Notes: generated by a model not told the origin, from the sequence alone. Shown: positions 18,772-28,816, counted from the stretch's first letter. The stretch: DNA of 64,000 nt from an uncultured Alphaproteobacteria bacterium (GCA_929200255.1 CAKMYZ010000007.1:80408-144407), one strand, 5' to 3'. A program made the numbers and translations.

Positions 18772-18860
18772 ACACGCGCAGGTAGTATTGGCGTCGTGAG
18801 TTTTCTGGGGGTGAGAAAGCCGGGATCGTGTGGATAAAAATGGGCGAAAGGGTGCATCAT

Positions 18861-19982
18861 ATGACGACAGCTATTGGGTCCTCTTCACAGCCGCATTTTC
18901 CACGGTGGGTGCCGGATGCAGCCCGGAATTACCTTGTTCACACGGAATCTGGTTTGTCGATCCGCGCCTTGGCGCGTGCCAGCGACTGCCATCCGTCAAC
19001 AGTTCTTCGGCAGGTTCGCCGGTTGGAGGGACGCCGTGATGATCCGCTGATTGATGCGGCATTACGGTCGCTCTCTGCGCAGCATGCTGCGCATTTTGTA
19101 GCCAAAAAAAGGGAAATGAAGACGATGAATTTGGAGTGCTTAAAAAGTGAGGCCGCAGAACCGGTAAGTCTGACACAGGACTGTACCGATCAGGAAGCAA
19201 AACGTATTTTGCGCCGGCTTTGCGAGCAGGGCGCGGTTCTGGCCGTCGCCCGCGAGATGGAGACTGCCGTTGTCGTGCGCATGACACCCGAAGGCGAGCA
19301 GGTTCGCACAGCGGTGGTGGAGCGTGAGATCGCGCAGGCCATGGCACTCAAGGACTGGATCACCTGCCCGGATCCCGACGGGCGCATTGCGCGTTACTTC
19401 ATCACGAATCCAGGCCGTGCTGCCTTGCGGCGTCTGACCGCCCAGGACGACAACCGCGCTAGTGGATTTGCGGAAAGGAACACTGATCCAGATAGTGATG
19501 CGGCCTGGGATATCGCCGCCATCGAAGGGACTGGGCGCCCGCAAAACCGTCACTTTGCCAGTGAAAGCCCGTTGATCGGACTGGCCCGTCGTAAGGATCG
19601 TGACGGCAAGCCCTTTCTTGCGCGCGATCTTGTTGTCGCTGGTGAACGCCTACGCGAAGACTTTGAACTGGTTGAGGTCGGCTTGGGGGGTGCGGCCAGT
19701 TGGGGCGATCTGATGGATGCTGAAGTACCTGAGGCCATCACCAACGGGCCAAAGGGCGCGCGCGCGGCCTATGACCGGATCAAAAAAGCGCTGGCAGAGC
19801 TTGGTCCCGGACTGGGCGACGTGGTGTTGCGCTGCTGCTGCTTTCTCGAAGGGCTGGAACAGACCGAGAAGCAGATGGGCTGGTCGGCGCGCTCGGGCAA
19901 AATCGTGTTGCGCATCGCCCTGCAGCGACTCAAGCGCCACTACGAAGAAACCCACGGCCGTTACGGCCCGATGATCGGCTAG
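18861..19982 (+). CDS. DUF6456 domain protein with N-terminal helix-turn-helix
   Basis: 373 residues from ATG 18861 (MTTAIGSSSQ), preceded by AAAGGG. The N-terminus reads as a DNA-binding helix-turn-helix (GLSIRALARASDCHPSTVLRQ followed by VRRLE). A middle section resembles a second winged-helix (VVRMTPEGEQVRTAVV), and the C-terminal 170 residues are the DUF6456 domain (LIGLARRKDRDGKPFLA, RCCCFLEGLEQTEKQMGW). This looks like a transcription factor typical of Rhodobacteraceae. Its targets are unknown. Confidence 0.75.
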   Translation: MTTAIGSSSQPHFPRWVPDAARNYLVHTESGLSIRALARASDCHPSTVLRQVRRLEGRRDDPLIDAALRSLSAQHAAHFVAKKREMKTMNLECLKSEAAEPVSLTQDCTDQEAKRILRRLCEQGAVLAVAREMETAVVVRMTPEGEQVRTAVVEREIAQAMALKDWITCPDPDGRIARYFITNPGRAALRRLTAQDDNRASGFAERNTDPDSDAAWDIAAIEGTGRPQNRHFASESPLIGLARRKDRDGKPFLARDLVVAGERLREDFELVEVGLGGAASWGDLMDAEVPEAITNGPKGARAAYDRIKKALAELGPGLGDVVLRCCCFLEGLEQTEKQMGWSARSGKIVLRIALQRLKRHYEETHGRYGPMIG

Positions 19983-20090
19983 GTCTGACTGCCATGCATC
20001 AAGAGCAGCCCCGCCATGTTGTGCATACTGTCTCATGGACAACGCGGGGGGCCGGCGCTAGGTAAGTGTCACTCATGACGGAGCCTTTGC

Positions 20091-21050
20091 ATGACCACAC
20101 GCGATCTAAAAATTCCGGCACAACGCCATCCGGAAAAGCAACGCCGGCCGGATGCGACCCAACCGAAAAAGCCGAGCTGGATCAGAGTCAAAGCACCAAC
20201 ATCGGACGGCTATAAGCAAACGCGCGACATCATGCGCGAGCACAAGTTGGTCACCGTCTGCGAAGAGGCCGGCTGCCCCAATGTAGGCGAATGCTGGTCG
20301 CAGGGTCACGCCACGATGATGATTATGGGCGAGGTCTGCACGCGGGCCTGCACATTCTGCAACATCGCCACGGGCAAACCGCCCGAGGCGCTGGATGTGT
20401 TTGAGCCAGGGCGCGTGGCCGATGCGGTCAAAAAACTGGGTCTGAACCATGTGGTGATTACCTCGGTGGACCGCGATGATGTTGAGGATGGCGGGGCAGA
20501 GCATTTTGCCCAGACCATCCGCGCGGTGCGTCGCCAGTCACCAGGAACCACAATTGAAATCCTCACTCCGGATTTTATCCGATGTGATCCCAATGCGTTA
20601 GAGGTCGTTGTTAAGGCGCGTCCCGATGTATTTAACCACAACCTTGAAACTGTTCCGGGCCTTTATCCGCAGGTCCGCCCCGGTGCCCGCTATTTCCATT
20701 CGTTGCGCCTTTTGCAACGGGTGAAGGAACTGGACCCATCAATGTTCACCAAATCTGGCATTATGGTGGGCTTGGGCGAGGACAAGCAGTCGGTTGTGCA
20801 GGTCATGGAAGACATGCGCGCCGCTGACATCGATTTCCTGACCATTGGTCAGTATTTGCAGCCCACGCCAAAGCATCACAAGGTGGACAGGTTCGTCACG
20901 CCAGAGGAATTCGCCACCTACGAGAAAACCGCTTTTAACAAGGGTTTTTTGATGGTTTCGGCAACGCCGCTCACCCGGTCGTCCTATCATGCGGGCGATG
21001 ATTTCGCGCGGCTGCGCGCAGCGCGGCAGGCGAAATTAGGGCAGGCCTGA
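20091..21050 (+). CDS. lipA: Lipoyl synthase
   Basis: Radical SAM enzyme that inserts two sulfurs into octanoyl-lipoyl domains. 319 residues. The auxiliary cluster cysteines are in [12 protein letters not shown], the radical SAM motif is CTRACTFC, and the conserved [10 protein letters not shown] near the C-terminus supplies the serine ligand. The gene is preceded by a 108-base gap after the DUF6456 gene and looks monocistronic. Confidence 0.98.
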   Translation: MTTRDLKIPAQRHPEKQRRPDATQPKKPSWIRVKAPTSDGYKQTRDIMREHKLVTVCEEAGCPNVGECWSQGHATMMIMGEVCTRACTFCNIATGKPPEALDVFEPGRVADAVKKLGLNHVVITSVDRDDVEDGGAEHFAQTIRAVRRQSPGTTIEILTPDFIRCDPNALEVVVKARPDVFNHNLETVPGLYPQVRPGARYFHSLRLLQRVKELDPSMFTKSGIMVGLGEDKQSVVQVMEDMRAADIDFLTIGQYLQPTPKHHKVDRFVTPEEFATYEKTAFNKGFLMVSATPLTRSSYHAGDDFARLRAARQAKLGQA

Positions 21051-21127
21051 CCTTCGGGCATTTTGCTTGCTGTCGCTGGGATAACCCGGGGGCAAGTCGC
21101 GATCGCATCACGGCCGCCGTAGTCGGA

Positions 21128-22429
21128 TTATAGTTTGCGTATCTTCAGCATCGCCAAGCGGTTTTCTTCCTTTGTCAGCACCTCAAACCGGAACCCGTAG
21201 AAGGAAAACACCTGACCCTCTACCGGGATCATCTGTGCTTCGTGGATCACCAGACCTGCCACGGTGTTGGCCTCTTCATCAGGCAGGTTCCAGTCATGCG
21301 CACGGTTCAGGTCGCGGATCGTCATGCTGCCATCGACCAGATAGGCGCCATCCTCGGTTGCCGCGATCTGGTTTTCTTCGTGGTCGTCGAATTCATCGGC
21401 AATCTCGCCCACGATTTCCTCTAGAATATCCTCAAGCGTGATCAGGCCCTGCAACGCGCCGTATTCATCCACCACCAGTGCAAAATGCGTCTTACGCTTG
21501 AGAAAGCTCCGCATCTGATCGTCCAGCGTTGTGGTTTCCGGTACAAAATAGGCGGGCATCGACACTTTCATGACGTCGAAGGCGGCGAGGCCTTTGGCGG
21601 CCCCGCTGCTGCCGCCCAGCAGCTTGTGCATCGCACGCAGCAGATCCTTGGCGTGAACCATGCCAACGATGTTTTCCGGCTCGTCACGGTAAAGTGGCAA
21701 GCGTGTGTAGGGGCTTTGCAGGATCTGGTCGAGAATTTCGCGGGGTGGCAAGGCTGCGTCCAGCATCTCAATTCCGGAACGGTGCAGCATGATTTCTTCA
21801 ACCGTGCGTTCGTTCAGATCAAGCGCACCTAAGATGCGGTCGCGATCTTCTTTCTGCACGATTCCTTCGGAATGGCCCAGTTGCAGCGCCCCTGCGATTT
21901 CTTCGCGTACAGCCAGAATATTGCTATCGGGATCGGTGCGGACGCCAAAGACAAACAACACACCGCGCACCAGATAGCGCACGGCAGCGACGAGCGGTGA
22001 TAGGATGAAAACAACAACCGCGATGGGGCGGGCCACCCGCGACGCAGCAGTCTCCGGGTAGGTAATGGCAAGCGTCTTTGGCAGCACTTCGGCAAAGATC
22101 AACACCAATAGCGTCATGATGAGCGTTGCAGCGGCAACGCCATTTTGGCCGAAGATCTTTGTCAGAACGGCCGTGGCAAGCGATGTGGCAAGGATGTTCA
22201 CCACATTGTTGCCTAACAGGACAGAACCGATCAGCCGCTCATTGTCCTCGGTCACCATAAGGGCACGTTGAGCCCCTTTGGACCCTTTGTCAGCGGCCGT
22301 CCGCAATTTGCCGCGAGAGGCGGCCGTCAATGCGGTTTCGGACCCCGAAAAGAAGGCCGAGAAGATCAATAGGATCACAATTGCGCCGGCGGTGATCCAG
22401 AATGCAGCGTCGAGTGAGGCGATTTCCAT
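21128..22429 (-). CDS. CNNM/CorC/HlyC-family membrane protein with CBS pair
   Basis: 433 residues: an N-terminal DUF21 (CNNM) membrane domain with about four helices ([19 protein letters not shown]), then two CBS domains (around [17 protein letters not shown] and [19 protein letters not shown]), and a C-terminal CorC_HlyC domain ([15 protein letters not shown]). Relatives take part in magnesium or cobalt efflux and homeostasis. It runs in the same direction as xerD, 52 bases downstream. Confidence 0.9.
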   Translation of the reverse strand: MEIASLDAAFWITAGAIVILLIFSAFFSGSETALTAASRGKLRTAADKGSKGAQRALMVTEDNERLIGSVLLGNNVVNILATSLATAVLTKIFGQNGVAAATLIMTLLVLIFAEVLPKTLAITYPETAASRVARPIAVVVFILSPLVAAVRYLVRGVLFVFGVRTDPDSNILAVREEIAGALQLGHSEGIVQKEDRDRILGALDLNERTVEEIMLHRSGIEMLDAALPPREILDQILQSPYTRLPLYRDEPENIVGMVHAKDLLRAMHKLLGGSSGAAKGLAAFDVMKVSMPAYFVPETTTLDDQMRSFLKRKTHFALVVDEYGALQGLITLEDILEEIVGEIADEFDDHEENQIAATEDGAYLVDGSMTIRDLNRAHDWNLPDEEANTVAGLVIHEAQMIPVEGQVFSFYGFRFEVLTKEENRLAMLKIRKL

Positions 22430-22481
22430 CAGTGGCTTTCAAGCAAAAACATGGGTGTTATGTAGGCTCTGTCAGAGGTCT

Positions 22482-23423
22482 TCAAGCCTTGGCGGCCTTG
22501 GACAGTGGGTGATGGTCAAGCACAAGCTCTTTCAGGCGTGCGTCCAGCACATGGGTATAGATTTCGGTTGTGGCCACGTCGGCATGCCCCAGCATTGTCT
22601 GGATCGACCGTAGATCCGCACCGCCCGCAAGCAGATGCGTTGCAAAGGCGTGCCGCAAGGTGTGCGGTGTGACCTTGGCAGGGGAAACGCCACCGTCGCG
22701 CGCAAATTCCTTGATCAGCCCAAAGAACCGGTGGCGTGTCAGGTGGCCCGCCTTGCCGCGCGATGGGAACAGGAATTTGGACGGCGGTTTGCCGTCCGCG
22801 CGGGCCTCTTCCTCAAGATTGTCGCGGTGGGTCAGATAGTCGGCTAATGCCGCACGGGCAGGGGGCGAAAGTGGGACCAGCCGTTCTTTGTCGCCTTTGC
22901 CGCGCACCAGCAACATGCGCGGATCACCCCGTGCGGCGGAAACAGGCAGGCTGACCAATTCGGTTACGCGCATGCCTGTCGCATAAAGCAGTTCCATCAG
23001 GCAGGCATTGCGCAGCGCGTCACGTTTGGTGTTGCGTGCGGCCCCCAGCAGGCGGTCAACCTCGCCGACATCAAGCGTTTTTGGCAGCCGTTGTGCGCGT
23101 CCAGGGCCTTTGATCTGGATGGCAGGGTTGTCGTCACGCCAGCCTTCTTCAAACGCAAACCGGTAAAGCTGTTTGATTGCAGAGAGCCTGCGCGCACGGG
23201 TCGATTTGGCAAGGCCCTCGGCCTCGCAATCGATCAGATAGCCCTCGACATGGTCGCGGCTTGCGGTGCTGAAATGCGTGCCCTTGTCCCGCAGCCATTC
23301 TGCGAAAGACTGCAAATCACGCGCGTAGGCTAGCTGCGTGTTGGTCGCGGCATCCAGTTCGGCTGCCTGCGCCTCAAGAAATACCTGCACCCAACGCGCC
23401 ATGGGGTGATCTGCGTGGGTCAT
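22482..23423 (-). CDS. xerD: Tyrosine recombinase XerD
   Basis: Site-specific recombinase that resolves chromosome dimers at dif with XerC. 313 residues: an N-terminal SAM-like core-binding domain, then the catalytic domain with the Arg in YATGMRVTELVSL, HTLRHAF (His and Arg), LGHADV and the nucleophile Tyr in EIYTHV. The chromosomal context and the length favour XerD over a phage integrase. It overlaps the start of its operon partner at 23420 by four bases. Confidence 0.93.
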   Translation of the reverse strand: MTHADHPMARWVQVFLEAQAAELDAATNTQLAYARDLQSFAEWLRDKGTHFSTASRDHVEGYLIDCEAEGLAKSTRARRLSAIKQLYRFAFEEGWRDDNPAIQIKGPGRAQRLPKTLDVGEVDRLLGAARNTKRDALRNACLMELLYATGMRVTELVSLPVSAARGDPRMLLVRGKGDKERLVPLSPPARAALADYLTHRDNLEEEARADGKPPSKFLFPSRGKAGHLTRHRFFGLIKEFARDGGVSPAKVTPHTLRHAFATHLLAGGADLRSIQTMLGHADVATTEIYTHVLDARLKELVLDHHPLSKAAKA

Positions 23424-24946
23424 GCGCTGCGATCCAGGATCATCAGTTGCAATGCCGCCCTACGCGCCACATCTTCGAGACCCACTGTGCGCAGCAAGGT
23501 CAGGGCGTCTGTCACCGATCGTAGGTCGCCATCAGCGCCAGCATCGAACAAGGCCAGCGCACGCAACAGCGCTTCGCCCAGTTTGCCCTCATCCACAAGG
23601 GTTTGTAGGCGTGCAGGGGGTGGTGTGCCGGTAAAGGCCGCCTGAATGGCCCGTGCACGCGGTGTTGTGGCGCGGGCGCCTGACATCTGACCGCGCGCGA
23701 TGCTGATCAGGAAAGGGTCAAATCCGGCATCTGCGGCAGCGATGGCCACGGTTTCGTAGTCCGCTGACAGCAGCCCAATGCGAAAGGCGGCGCGTGCCGC
23801 ATCACCGCTCAGCGGGAGATCCTGCAAGGCTGCACCGTAGAGCTTGGCGAACTGGATTTCGGCGCGCGCATCTTCCGCGGCCTCCCAGGCGGCTGGCAGA
23901 TTGCGGGCCACGCTTTGCGGATCACGGGCGGTCATGGCCACGTCAAATCGCTGTATCGCTTCAGCCCGGTCCCAGATCCCGCCAGAGGCGGCGGGGGTGC
24001 GAGCGGTGTAGTGCTTCAGCAGGACATTTTCAGATACGGCGCCATGACGTGCAAGTCGCTCTGCTGCTTCCAGTTGCGATTTCCAGGCAGTCGTGGCGCG
24101 CAGATCTGCATGAGAAAAGGCCAACGGCAGATTTGCGGTGATCAGCGGTTCACCGATGGCCTCATGCATCCGGAACGTCAGAGGGCTCACCCGCGTGGGC
24201 GCGGTCAGTGGCGGCTCGCCTTCATAAAGATCAGGATCAAGAAAGCGCGACAACAGTGCCTCTTCCTGTTCGGTGATATCGCCCAGAATACGGTGGGTGT
24301 TCAGTGTCAGCGCCGCGGCTGGCCAATCACCATTACGCGCAAGACAGAAGATGCGGGCAGGATATGTCGGCGCAATTGATGGGGTTTTGCCCATTGCGGC
24401 ACAGGCGTCATCCTCTGTGCCGGTCAGCAAGGCGACATCAAACCAGCGGCGAAAAAGCTGCGGGGTGTCAGGGGTGGCCTGTTCGATCATGGACTTGGCA
24501 GGTTCCAGGGCACCAAGATCCAGAAGCTTGTCAACGCGGGACAGAAACAGCGCGCCTTCACTGCCGGCATCTTGCGGTGGATCGGCCTCAGCCAGCAGCA
24601 GTACTTTTAGAAAGTCCTGCAACGCTGGCAACATTTCCACGCTTTCAGCGCGGACAAGATCAACCAGCACGGCCTCATCACTGGCCGACCAGATCGTGCG
24701 TGGCAGACCGGTAACGGCATTGGGTAAAAGTCCCACAGGATCTTTGGAAGGGGCAGCAAGGGTGCTGACGGTCACGCCGGGCGTTTGTGCGCTGTCAGTG
24801 ACAGGGGGTTCGTAAAGCGGCGCCTCTTCAACGCTGCGCGACAGCCACTCGATGGCAGACATAGGTTCATCCTGCGCCGCGTTCTGGGCGGGCAGGGCGG
24901 TGCCTGTCAGGCAAAGGGCGGCAACAAGTGCCTTACTCTGTTTCAA
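23420..24946 (-). CDS. Exported alpha-helical protein of unknown function
   Basis: 508 residues from a TTG at 24946, with a signal peptide (cleavage near ALPAQNA, about residue 22). The remainder is Ala/Leu-rich and predicted helical, like TPR or other helical-repeat proteins, but no canonical repeat is clear. Similar proteins of unknown function appear next to xerD in Rhodobacteraceae, from memory. It overlaps the 50-residue membrane protein upstream by 14 bases and xerD downstream by four, so the three genes form one transcript. Confidence 0.65.
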   Translation of the reverse strand: MKQSKALVAALCLTGTALPAQNAAQDEPMSAIEWLSRSVEEAPLYEPPVTDSAQTPGVTVSTLAAPSKDPVGLLPNAVTGLPRTIWSASDEAVLVDLVRAESVEMLPALQDFLKVLLLAEADPPQDAGSEGALFLSRVDKLLDLGALEPAKSMIEQATPDTPQLFRRWFDVALLTGTEDDACAAMGKTPSIAPTYPARIFCLARNGDWPAAALTLNTHRILGDITEQEEALLSRFLDPDLYEGEPPLTAPTRVSPLTFRMHEAIGEPLITANLPLAFSHADLRATTAWKSQLEAAERLARHGAVSENVLLKHYTARTPAASGGIWDRAEAIQRFDVAMTARDPQSVARNLPAAWEAAEDARAEIQFAKLYGAALQDLPLSGDAARAAFRIGLLSADYETVAIAAADAGFDPFLISIARGQMSGARATTPRARAIQAAFTGTPPPARLQTLVDEGKLGEALLRALALFDAGADGDLRSVTDALTLLRTVGLEDVARRAALQLMILDRSA

Positions 24947-25085
24947 GTGTAACAGGGTGGGTTACCTCTTGGGTGGGGGCTGCAAAATCGCCCGGAAAGA
25001 ACAGCGGGCCAACATAGGCATAGGCAACCAGTCCGATGCCCCCGAGCACGGTTAGAAAGAATAGAACCTTGATCAGTCGCCACAT
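24933..25085 (-). CDS. Small single-pass membrane protein (50 residues)
   Basis: ATG at 25085, TAA at 24933-24935. The product begins MWRLIKVLFFLTVLGG and continues as one hydrophobic helix to about residue 30, then a short polar tail ending VTLETE. The frame ends inside the start of the following gene (14-base overlap), which is the pattern of a translationally coupled pair. No family name is known to me. It is too short for most ORF cut-offs, but the coding pattern (basic N-terminus, helix, acidic tail) and the overlap support it. Confidence 0.65.
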   Translation of the reverse strand: MWRLIKVLFFLTVLGGIGLVAYAYVGPLFFPGDFAAPTQEVTHPVTLETE

Positions 25086-25236
25086 GGCCTGCCCCAATTC
25101 GTGTTTTCTGCCTCAATATGTGGTCTGCGTGCCACCTTTTGAAGGGATTATATATGGCCTTTCGCCCAAGATCACGGCATTGATTCATTAATTTTTGCGC
25201 AAGGCGTCCAAGCGCCGATGGCTAAGGGGCAAAAGA

Positions 25237-25791
25237 ATGAGTGCAGGGCCGCACTATAAGTTGCAGCACACAGTGGTGCTGGTGGGCATGATGGGGTCTG
25301 GCAAGACGGCGATCGGGCGTGCCTTGGCGGCGCGGCTGGACGTGCGCTTTGTCGATAGTGATGCCGCGATTGAAGAGGCCGCAGCGGCCAGTATTGCGGA
25401 AATCTTTGAACGCGATGGCGAGGCCTTCTTTCGGGATCGGGAGGCGGAGGTGATCAAACGGCTGCTCTCGGATCCGCCGGGTATTGTCTCGACCGGGGGC
25501 GGGGCGTTTCTGGCAGAAGCCAATCGCGATGTTATCGCGAAGATGGGCATTGCTGTGTGGTTAGACGCGAACCTTGACACATTGTGGGACCGTGTGAGCC
25601 ACAAGGACACGCGCCCTTTGCTACGCACGGCTGACCCCAAAGCCACTTTGGCCAGAATATTTGCTGAGCGCACGCCGATCTATGCCCAAGCGGGGTTGCG
25701 CATCCCGGTTTGCCCCAACGCCAGCATTGATCAAACGACCCAAACCGTGATCGACACGTTGTTGACCCGCCCCGATATTCTGGAGAGTTAG
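25237..25791 (+). CDS. aroK: Shikimate kinase
   Basis: Phosphorylates shikimate at the 3-hydroxyl in the aromatic amino acid pathway. 184 residues from ATG 25237, chosen over the ORF start at 25195 because an AAGGGGC site precedes it. The P-loop GMMGSGKTAIGR, the shikimate-site DSD, STGGGAF and the lid region (RPLLRT) are present. The aroB start follows its stop by three bases. Confidence 0.96.
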   Translation: MSAGPHYKLQHTVVLVGMMGSGKTAIGRALAARLDVRFVDSDAAIEEAAAASIAEIFERDGEAFFRDREAEVIKRLLSDPPGIVSTGGGAFLAEANRDVIAKMGIAVWLDANLDTLWDRVSHKDTRPLLRTADPKATLARIFAERTPIYAQAGLRIPVCPNASIDQTTQTVIDTLLTRPDILES

Positions 25792-25794
25792 CCG

Positions 25795-26901
25795 ATGAAC
25801 GCGACTGTACATGTGGACCTGCCCGGCCGGGCATATGATATTGAGATCGGCCCCGGTGTTTTGGCTAAGGCCGGCACGCGTATCGCCGGCTTGAGCGGCC
25901 GTAAGCACATCTGCATTGTGACGGATGAGACGGTGGCGGGGCTGCATCTTTCGGCGTTGCAAACGGCCCTTGCGGAGGCAGGATTGACTTCTGACGCTTT
26001 GCCGTTGCCCCCCGGTGAGGCCACAAAATGCTGGGCGCAGCTGGAACGCACGGTGGAATGGCTGTTGTCCCAACGGGTCGAGCGTGGCGATGTCGTTGTG
26101 GCCTTCGGCGGCGGGGTGATCGGTGATTTGGCGGGCTTTGCGGCGGCGGTGCTGCGCCGGGGTGTACGCTTTGTGCAAATTCCAACCTCGCTGTTGGCGC
26201 AGGTGGATAGCTCTGTCGGGGGCAAGACCGGGATCAACTCGCCTGCGGGTAAAAACCTGATTGGGGCCTTTCATCAGCCCAGCCTTGTGCTGGCGGACAC
26301 GGCCCTACTGGGCACGCTGACGCCACGCGATTATCTGGCTGGCTATGGCGAAGTCGTGAAATACGGGTTGCTGGGGGATGCTGCATTCTTTGACTGGCTA
26401 GAGGCCCAGGGCCCGGCCTTGGCGGCGGGCGATATGGCGGCGCGGGTCCGTGCTGTGACCCGATCCTGCCAGATGAAGGCCGATATCGTGCAGCGAGATG
26501 AGACAGAACAGGGCGACCGTGCACTGTTGAACCTTGGCCATACCTTTTGTCATGCGCTTGAGGCTGCAACAGGGTATTCTGATCGCCTGTTGCATGGCGA
26601 AGGCGTGGCGATTGGCTGTGCGCTGGCATTTGAACTGTCAGCGCGAATGGGCCTGTGCAGTCAGGAAGAGCCAAGCCGCGTGCGCGCGCATTTACGCGAC
26701 ATGGGGATGAAGGTGGATATTCGCGATATTCCCGGCGATTTGCCCGATGCGGTAGGCCTGCTGGATCTGATGGGGCAGGACAAGAAGGTCCTGGATGGCA
26801 AGTTGCGTTTTGTTCTGGCGCGGGGGATTGGGGATGCGTTTATCACCTCCGATGTGCCCCGTGCTGCGGTGCTGGGCGTGTTGGAAGACGCGCTGAAGTA
26901 A
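25795..26901 (+). CDS. aroB: 3-dehydroquinate synthase
   Basis: Converts DAHP to 3-dehydroquinate with NAD and a divalent metal. 368 residues; motifs GGGVIGDLAGF, PTSLLAQVDSSVGGKTG, and the metal ligands in LNLGHTFCHALE and LLHGEGVAIG are intact. It forms an operon with aroK. Confidence 0.98.
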   Translation: MNATVHVDLPGRAYDIEIGPGVLAKAGTRIAGLSGRKHICIVTDETVAGLHLSALQTALAEAGLTSDALPLPPGEATKCWAQLERTVEWLLSQRVERGDVVVAFGGGVIGDLAGFAAAVLRRGVRFVQIPTSLLAQVDSSVGGKTGINSPAGKNLIGAFHQPSLVLADTALLGTLTPRDYLAGYGEVVKYGLLGDAAFFDWLEAQGPALAAGDMAARVRAVTRSCQMKADIVQRDETEQGDRALLNLGHTFCHALEAATGYSDRLLHGEGVAIGCALAFELSARMGLCSQEEPSRVRAHLRDMGMKVDIRDIPGDLPDAVGLLDLMGQDKKVLDGKLRFVLARGIGDAFITSDVPRAAVLGVLEDALK

Positions 26902-26971
26902 CGTCGCCCGTGATAGGGCAATGAACGGCAGGATGCCCGTCGACGCTTCCGGCTTGGCAATTCGTATTGGG

Positions 26972-27316
26972 TCAGAGGTTGAAGATAACTGCAGGTACGC
27001 CGACCACTGCCTCGACAATAAAATAGATCCACTTCTTTTGGCTTTGCCCATCAAAGATGACTGAGGTCAGCCGACCAGCGGCGGCCCCGCACCAACAAAA
27101 CCCAAGCATCATATAGGCCTCTGGCGTGCCAAGGATCAAGGCGCCCAGTCCCATGCCGACAAACAGACAACCAACCGAGGCGCGGATTTCAGAGATGCCC
27201 ATGGTTGTCTTCCCCATGTGCAGATCAAGCGCGCCCAGCGTGTAGCGTGGCGCCAGCCAGCCAAAACAGCCAAAGCCAATGCTCAGCACGGCGAAGATGA
27301 TATTGATGGTGTCCAT
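26972..27316 (-). CDS. Small four-helix membrane protein, DUF4345-like
   Basis: 114 residues with about four membrane helices. The pattern SEIRASVGCLFVGMGLGALIL followed by CGAAAGRLTSVIFDG resembles the DUF4345 family, whose function is not known to me. It stands alone, convergent with aroB and 76 bases downstream of the SCO gene in the same direction. Confidence 0.6.
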   Translation of the reverse strand: MDTINIIFAVLSIGFGCFGWLAPRYTLGALDLHMGKTTMGISEIRASVGCLFVGMGLGALILGTPEAYMMLGFCWCGAAAGRLTSVIFDGQSQKKWIYFIVEAVVGVPAVIFNL

Positions 27317-27392
27317 AATGCCCGCTCTTTGATGTTAAGAGGCAATGTGGCCTGAAACGCGGCAAGATCAAGAGGATTTAAGGCCCCTGACC

Positions 27393-27998
27393 CTAACTCA
27401 ATTGATCGATAAAGCAGGATGTGATTGACGCAACCTCTTCGGCGGTTGACTCGCGCCTAAAGAACGTCGCGAGGCCGGTTTCCGGGAACATCAGATAGGT
27501 CTGCGTCGAGTGGTCCACCAGATAATAATCCGGGTCATCATCCTGCGCGCGGTAGTAGGTCTGATAGGCTTGTGACGCCGCCTTGACCTGTTCGGGCGTG
27601 CCAGTGAGCCCGATCATATCATCATGGAAGTTGTCGGTGTAATCGCGCACGACCTCTACCGTATCGCGCTGCGGGTCGATGGAGATAAAGGCGGTGCCTA
27701 TGTCGTGCCCGTCGTCGGCCAGCAAATCAGCGGCATAGGCATTGCGCGCGCTGTCGATCGGGCAGACATCGGGGCAGAAGGTGTAGCCGAAATAGACAAG
27801 CGTTGGTTTGGTGATGACGTCCGCGTCGGTGACAATTTCGCCGGTTTCGGAAACCAGCTCAAACGGGCCGCCGATGGTGCTGCCTGCAACCGTGGTGTTG
27901 CCGCAAGGATCGTGATGGGTATTTTGAGATTGCCAGACATAAAGCCCCAAAGCTGCTGCGGCGGCGAGGGTGGTTGTTCCAAAAATGACGGCTTTCAT
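27393..27998 (-). CDS. SCO1/SenC-family copper protein
   Basis: Thioredoxin-fold periplasmic protein that helps load copper into cytochrome oxidase. 201 residues from ATG 27998, with AGGAG six bases upstream; a GTG one codon earlier is possible. One N-terminal helix (about residues 4-20) anchors it. The copper ligands are visible: CPDVCP (TFCPDVCPID) and the distal His in YLVDHSTQTY. No oxidase genes are in the window. Confidence 0.9.
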   Translation of the reverse strand: MKAVIFGTTTLAAAAALGLYVWQSQNTHHDPCGNTTVAGSTIGGPFELVSETGEIVTDADVITKPTLVYFGYTFCPDVCPIDSARNAYAADLLADDGHDIGTAFISIDPQRDTVEVVRDYTDNFHDDMIGLTGTPEQVKAASQAYQTYYRAQDDDPDYYLVDHSTQTYLMFPETGLATFFRRESTAEEVASITSCFIDQLS

Positions 27999-28081
27999 CA
28001 CGCGCTCCTGCTGATCGGATTGGTGCGCACTTTAGGGCGATTGCCGCGGGCTGCAATGCAAAGATGCGTGACGGATTGCCG

Positions 28082-28816
28082 CTACTGCGCGGCTTTGTCA
28101 CGTGCCGCGATCACGCCTTGGGCGAGCTCTTGCGTATAGGCGGCCAGTGCCGCGAGCTGCCGATCCGCCGCAACGGCATCCTGCGCCTCTATCGCGTTGG
28201 CGATCATCTGGTGCAGCCCGATAATTTTCTCGCGCGAACGGGCGCTGAATGTAATCATATTCATCAGGGGTTGCATCGCCTCAACCGCGCCCGCCAATTG
28301 ATAGGACAGCACCGGATTGCCAGCGGCATCCACCAACGCCCTGTGAAAGGCCACGTCAGATGCGCAAAATGCCTCGTCCGTCAGGCCGGGCTGCGACTGG
28401 CGGTGGGCCTCTGCGCGCATGCTGGCAAGGTGATCGGCGCTGCGGCGTTCGGCGGAGAGAGGCGCGCAGGCGCGCTCCAGCGCATAGCGGGCCTCGCAGG
28501 CAGTGGCAAAGCTGACGGCATTCATGGACAGCAGAAGGGTTGAGGTCGTGATCTGCTGGCCATAGGCATCTTCGAATTTCAGCCGGTTGACAAAGGCCCC
28601 GCCGGTGGCGCCGCGCTGGGTGCGGATCAGCGATTGTGCTGCAAGCCGTTTGAGCGCCTCTCGCACCGTGGGGCGCGAGACGTCGAAATGTTCGGCCAGT
28701 TCTGCCTCCGACGGGAGCCGCTCATCAACGGGCAGAGCACCCGAAATGATGGCATCACGGATCGCTTTGGCGATTTGTGCCGAAAGATCGGCAGGGCTTG
28801 AGGGGTCAATTTTCAT
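28082..28816 (-). CDS. FadR-subfamily GntR transcriptional regulator
   Basis: 244 residues. The N-terminal winged helix-turn-helix reads LPSEAELAEHFDVSRPTVRE; the C-terminal FCD ligand domain has the Asp/His pattern of metal-dependent effector binding (DVAFHRALVDAAGNPVL). It is divergent from the DUF2182 gene, and its start codon abuts a perfect inverted repeat. It probably represses itself and the divergent operon that carries dmdA and acuI; the effector is unknown. Confidence 0.9.
   Translation of the reverse strand: MKIDPSSPADLSAQIAKAIRDAIISGALPVDERLPSEAELAEHFDVSRPTVREALKRLAAQSLIRTQRGATGGAFVNRLKFEDAYGQQITTSTLLLSMNAVSFATACEARYALERACAPLSAERRSADHLASMRAEAHRQSQPGLTDEAFCASDVAFHRALVDAAGNPVLSYQLAGAVEAMQPLMNMITFSARSREKIIGLHQMIANAIEAQDAVAADRQLAALAAYTQELAQGVIAARDKAAQ

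Noticed and set aside
22482..23423. Phage or island integrase
   Set aside because: Length, sequence and operon context fit housekeeping XerD; no tRNA, att repeat or phage gene is adjacent.
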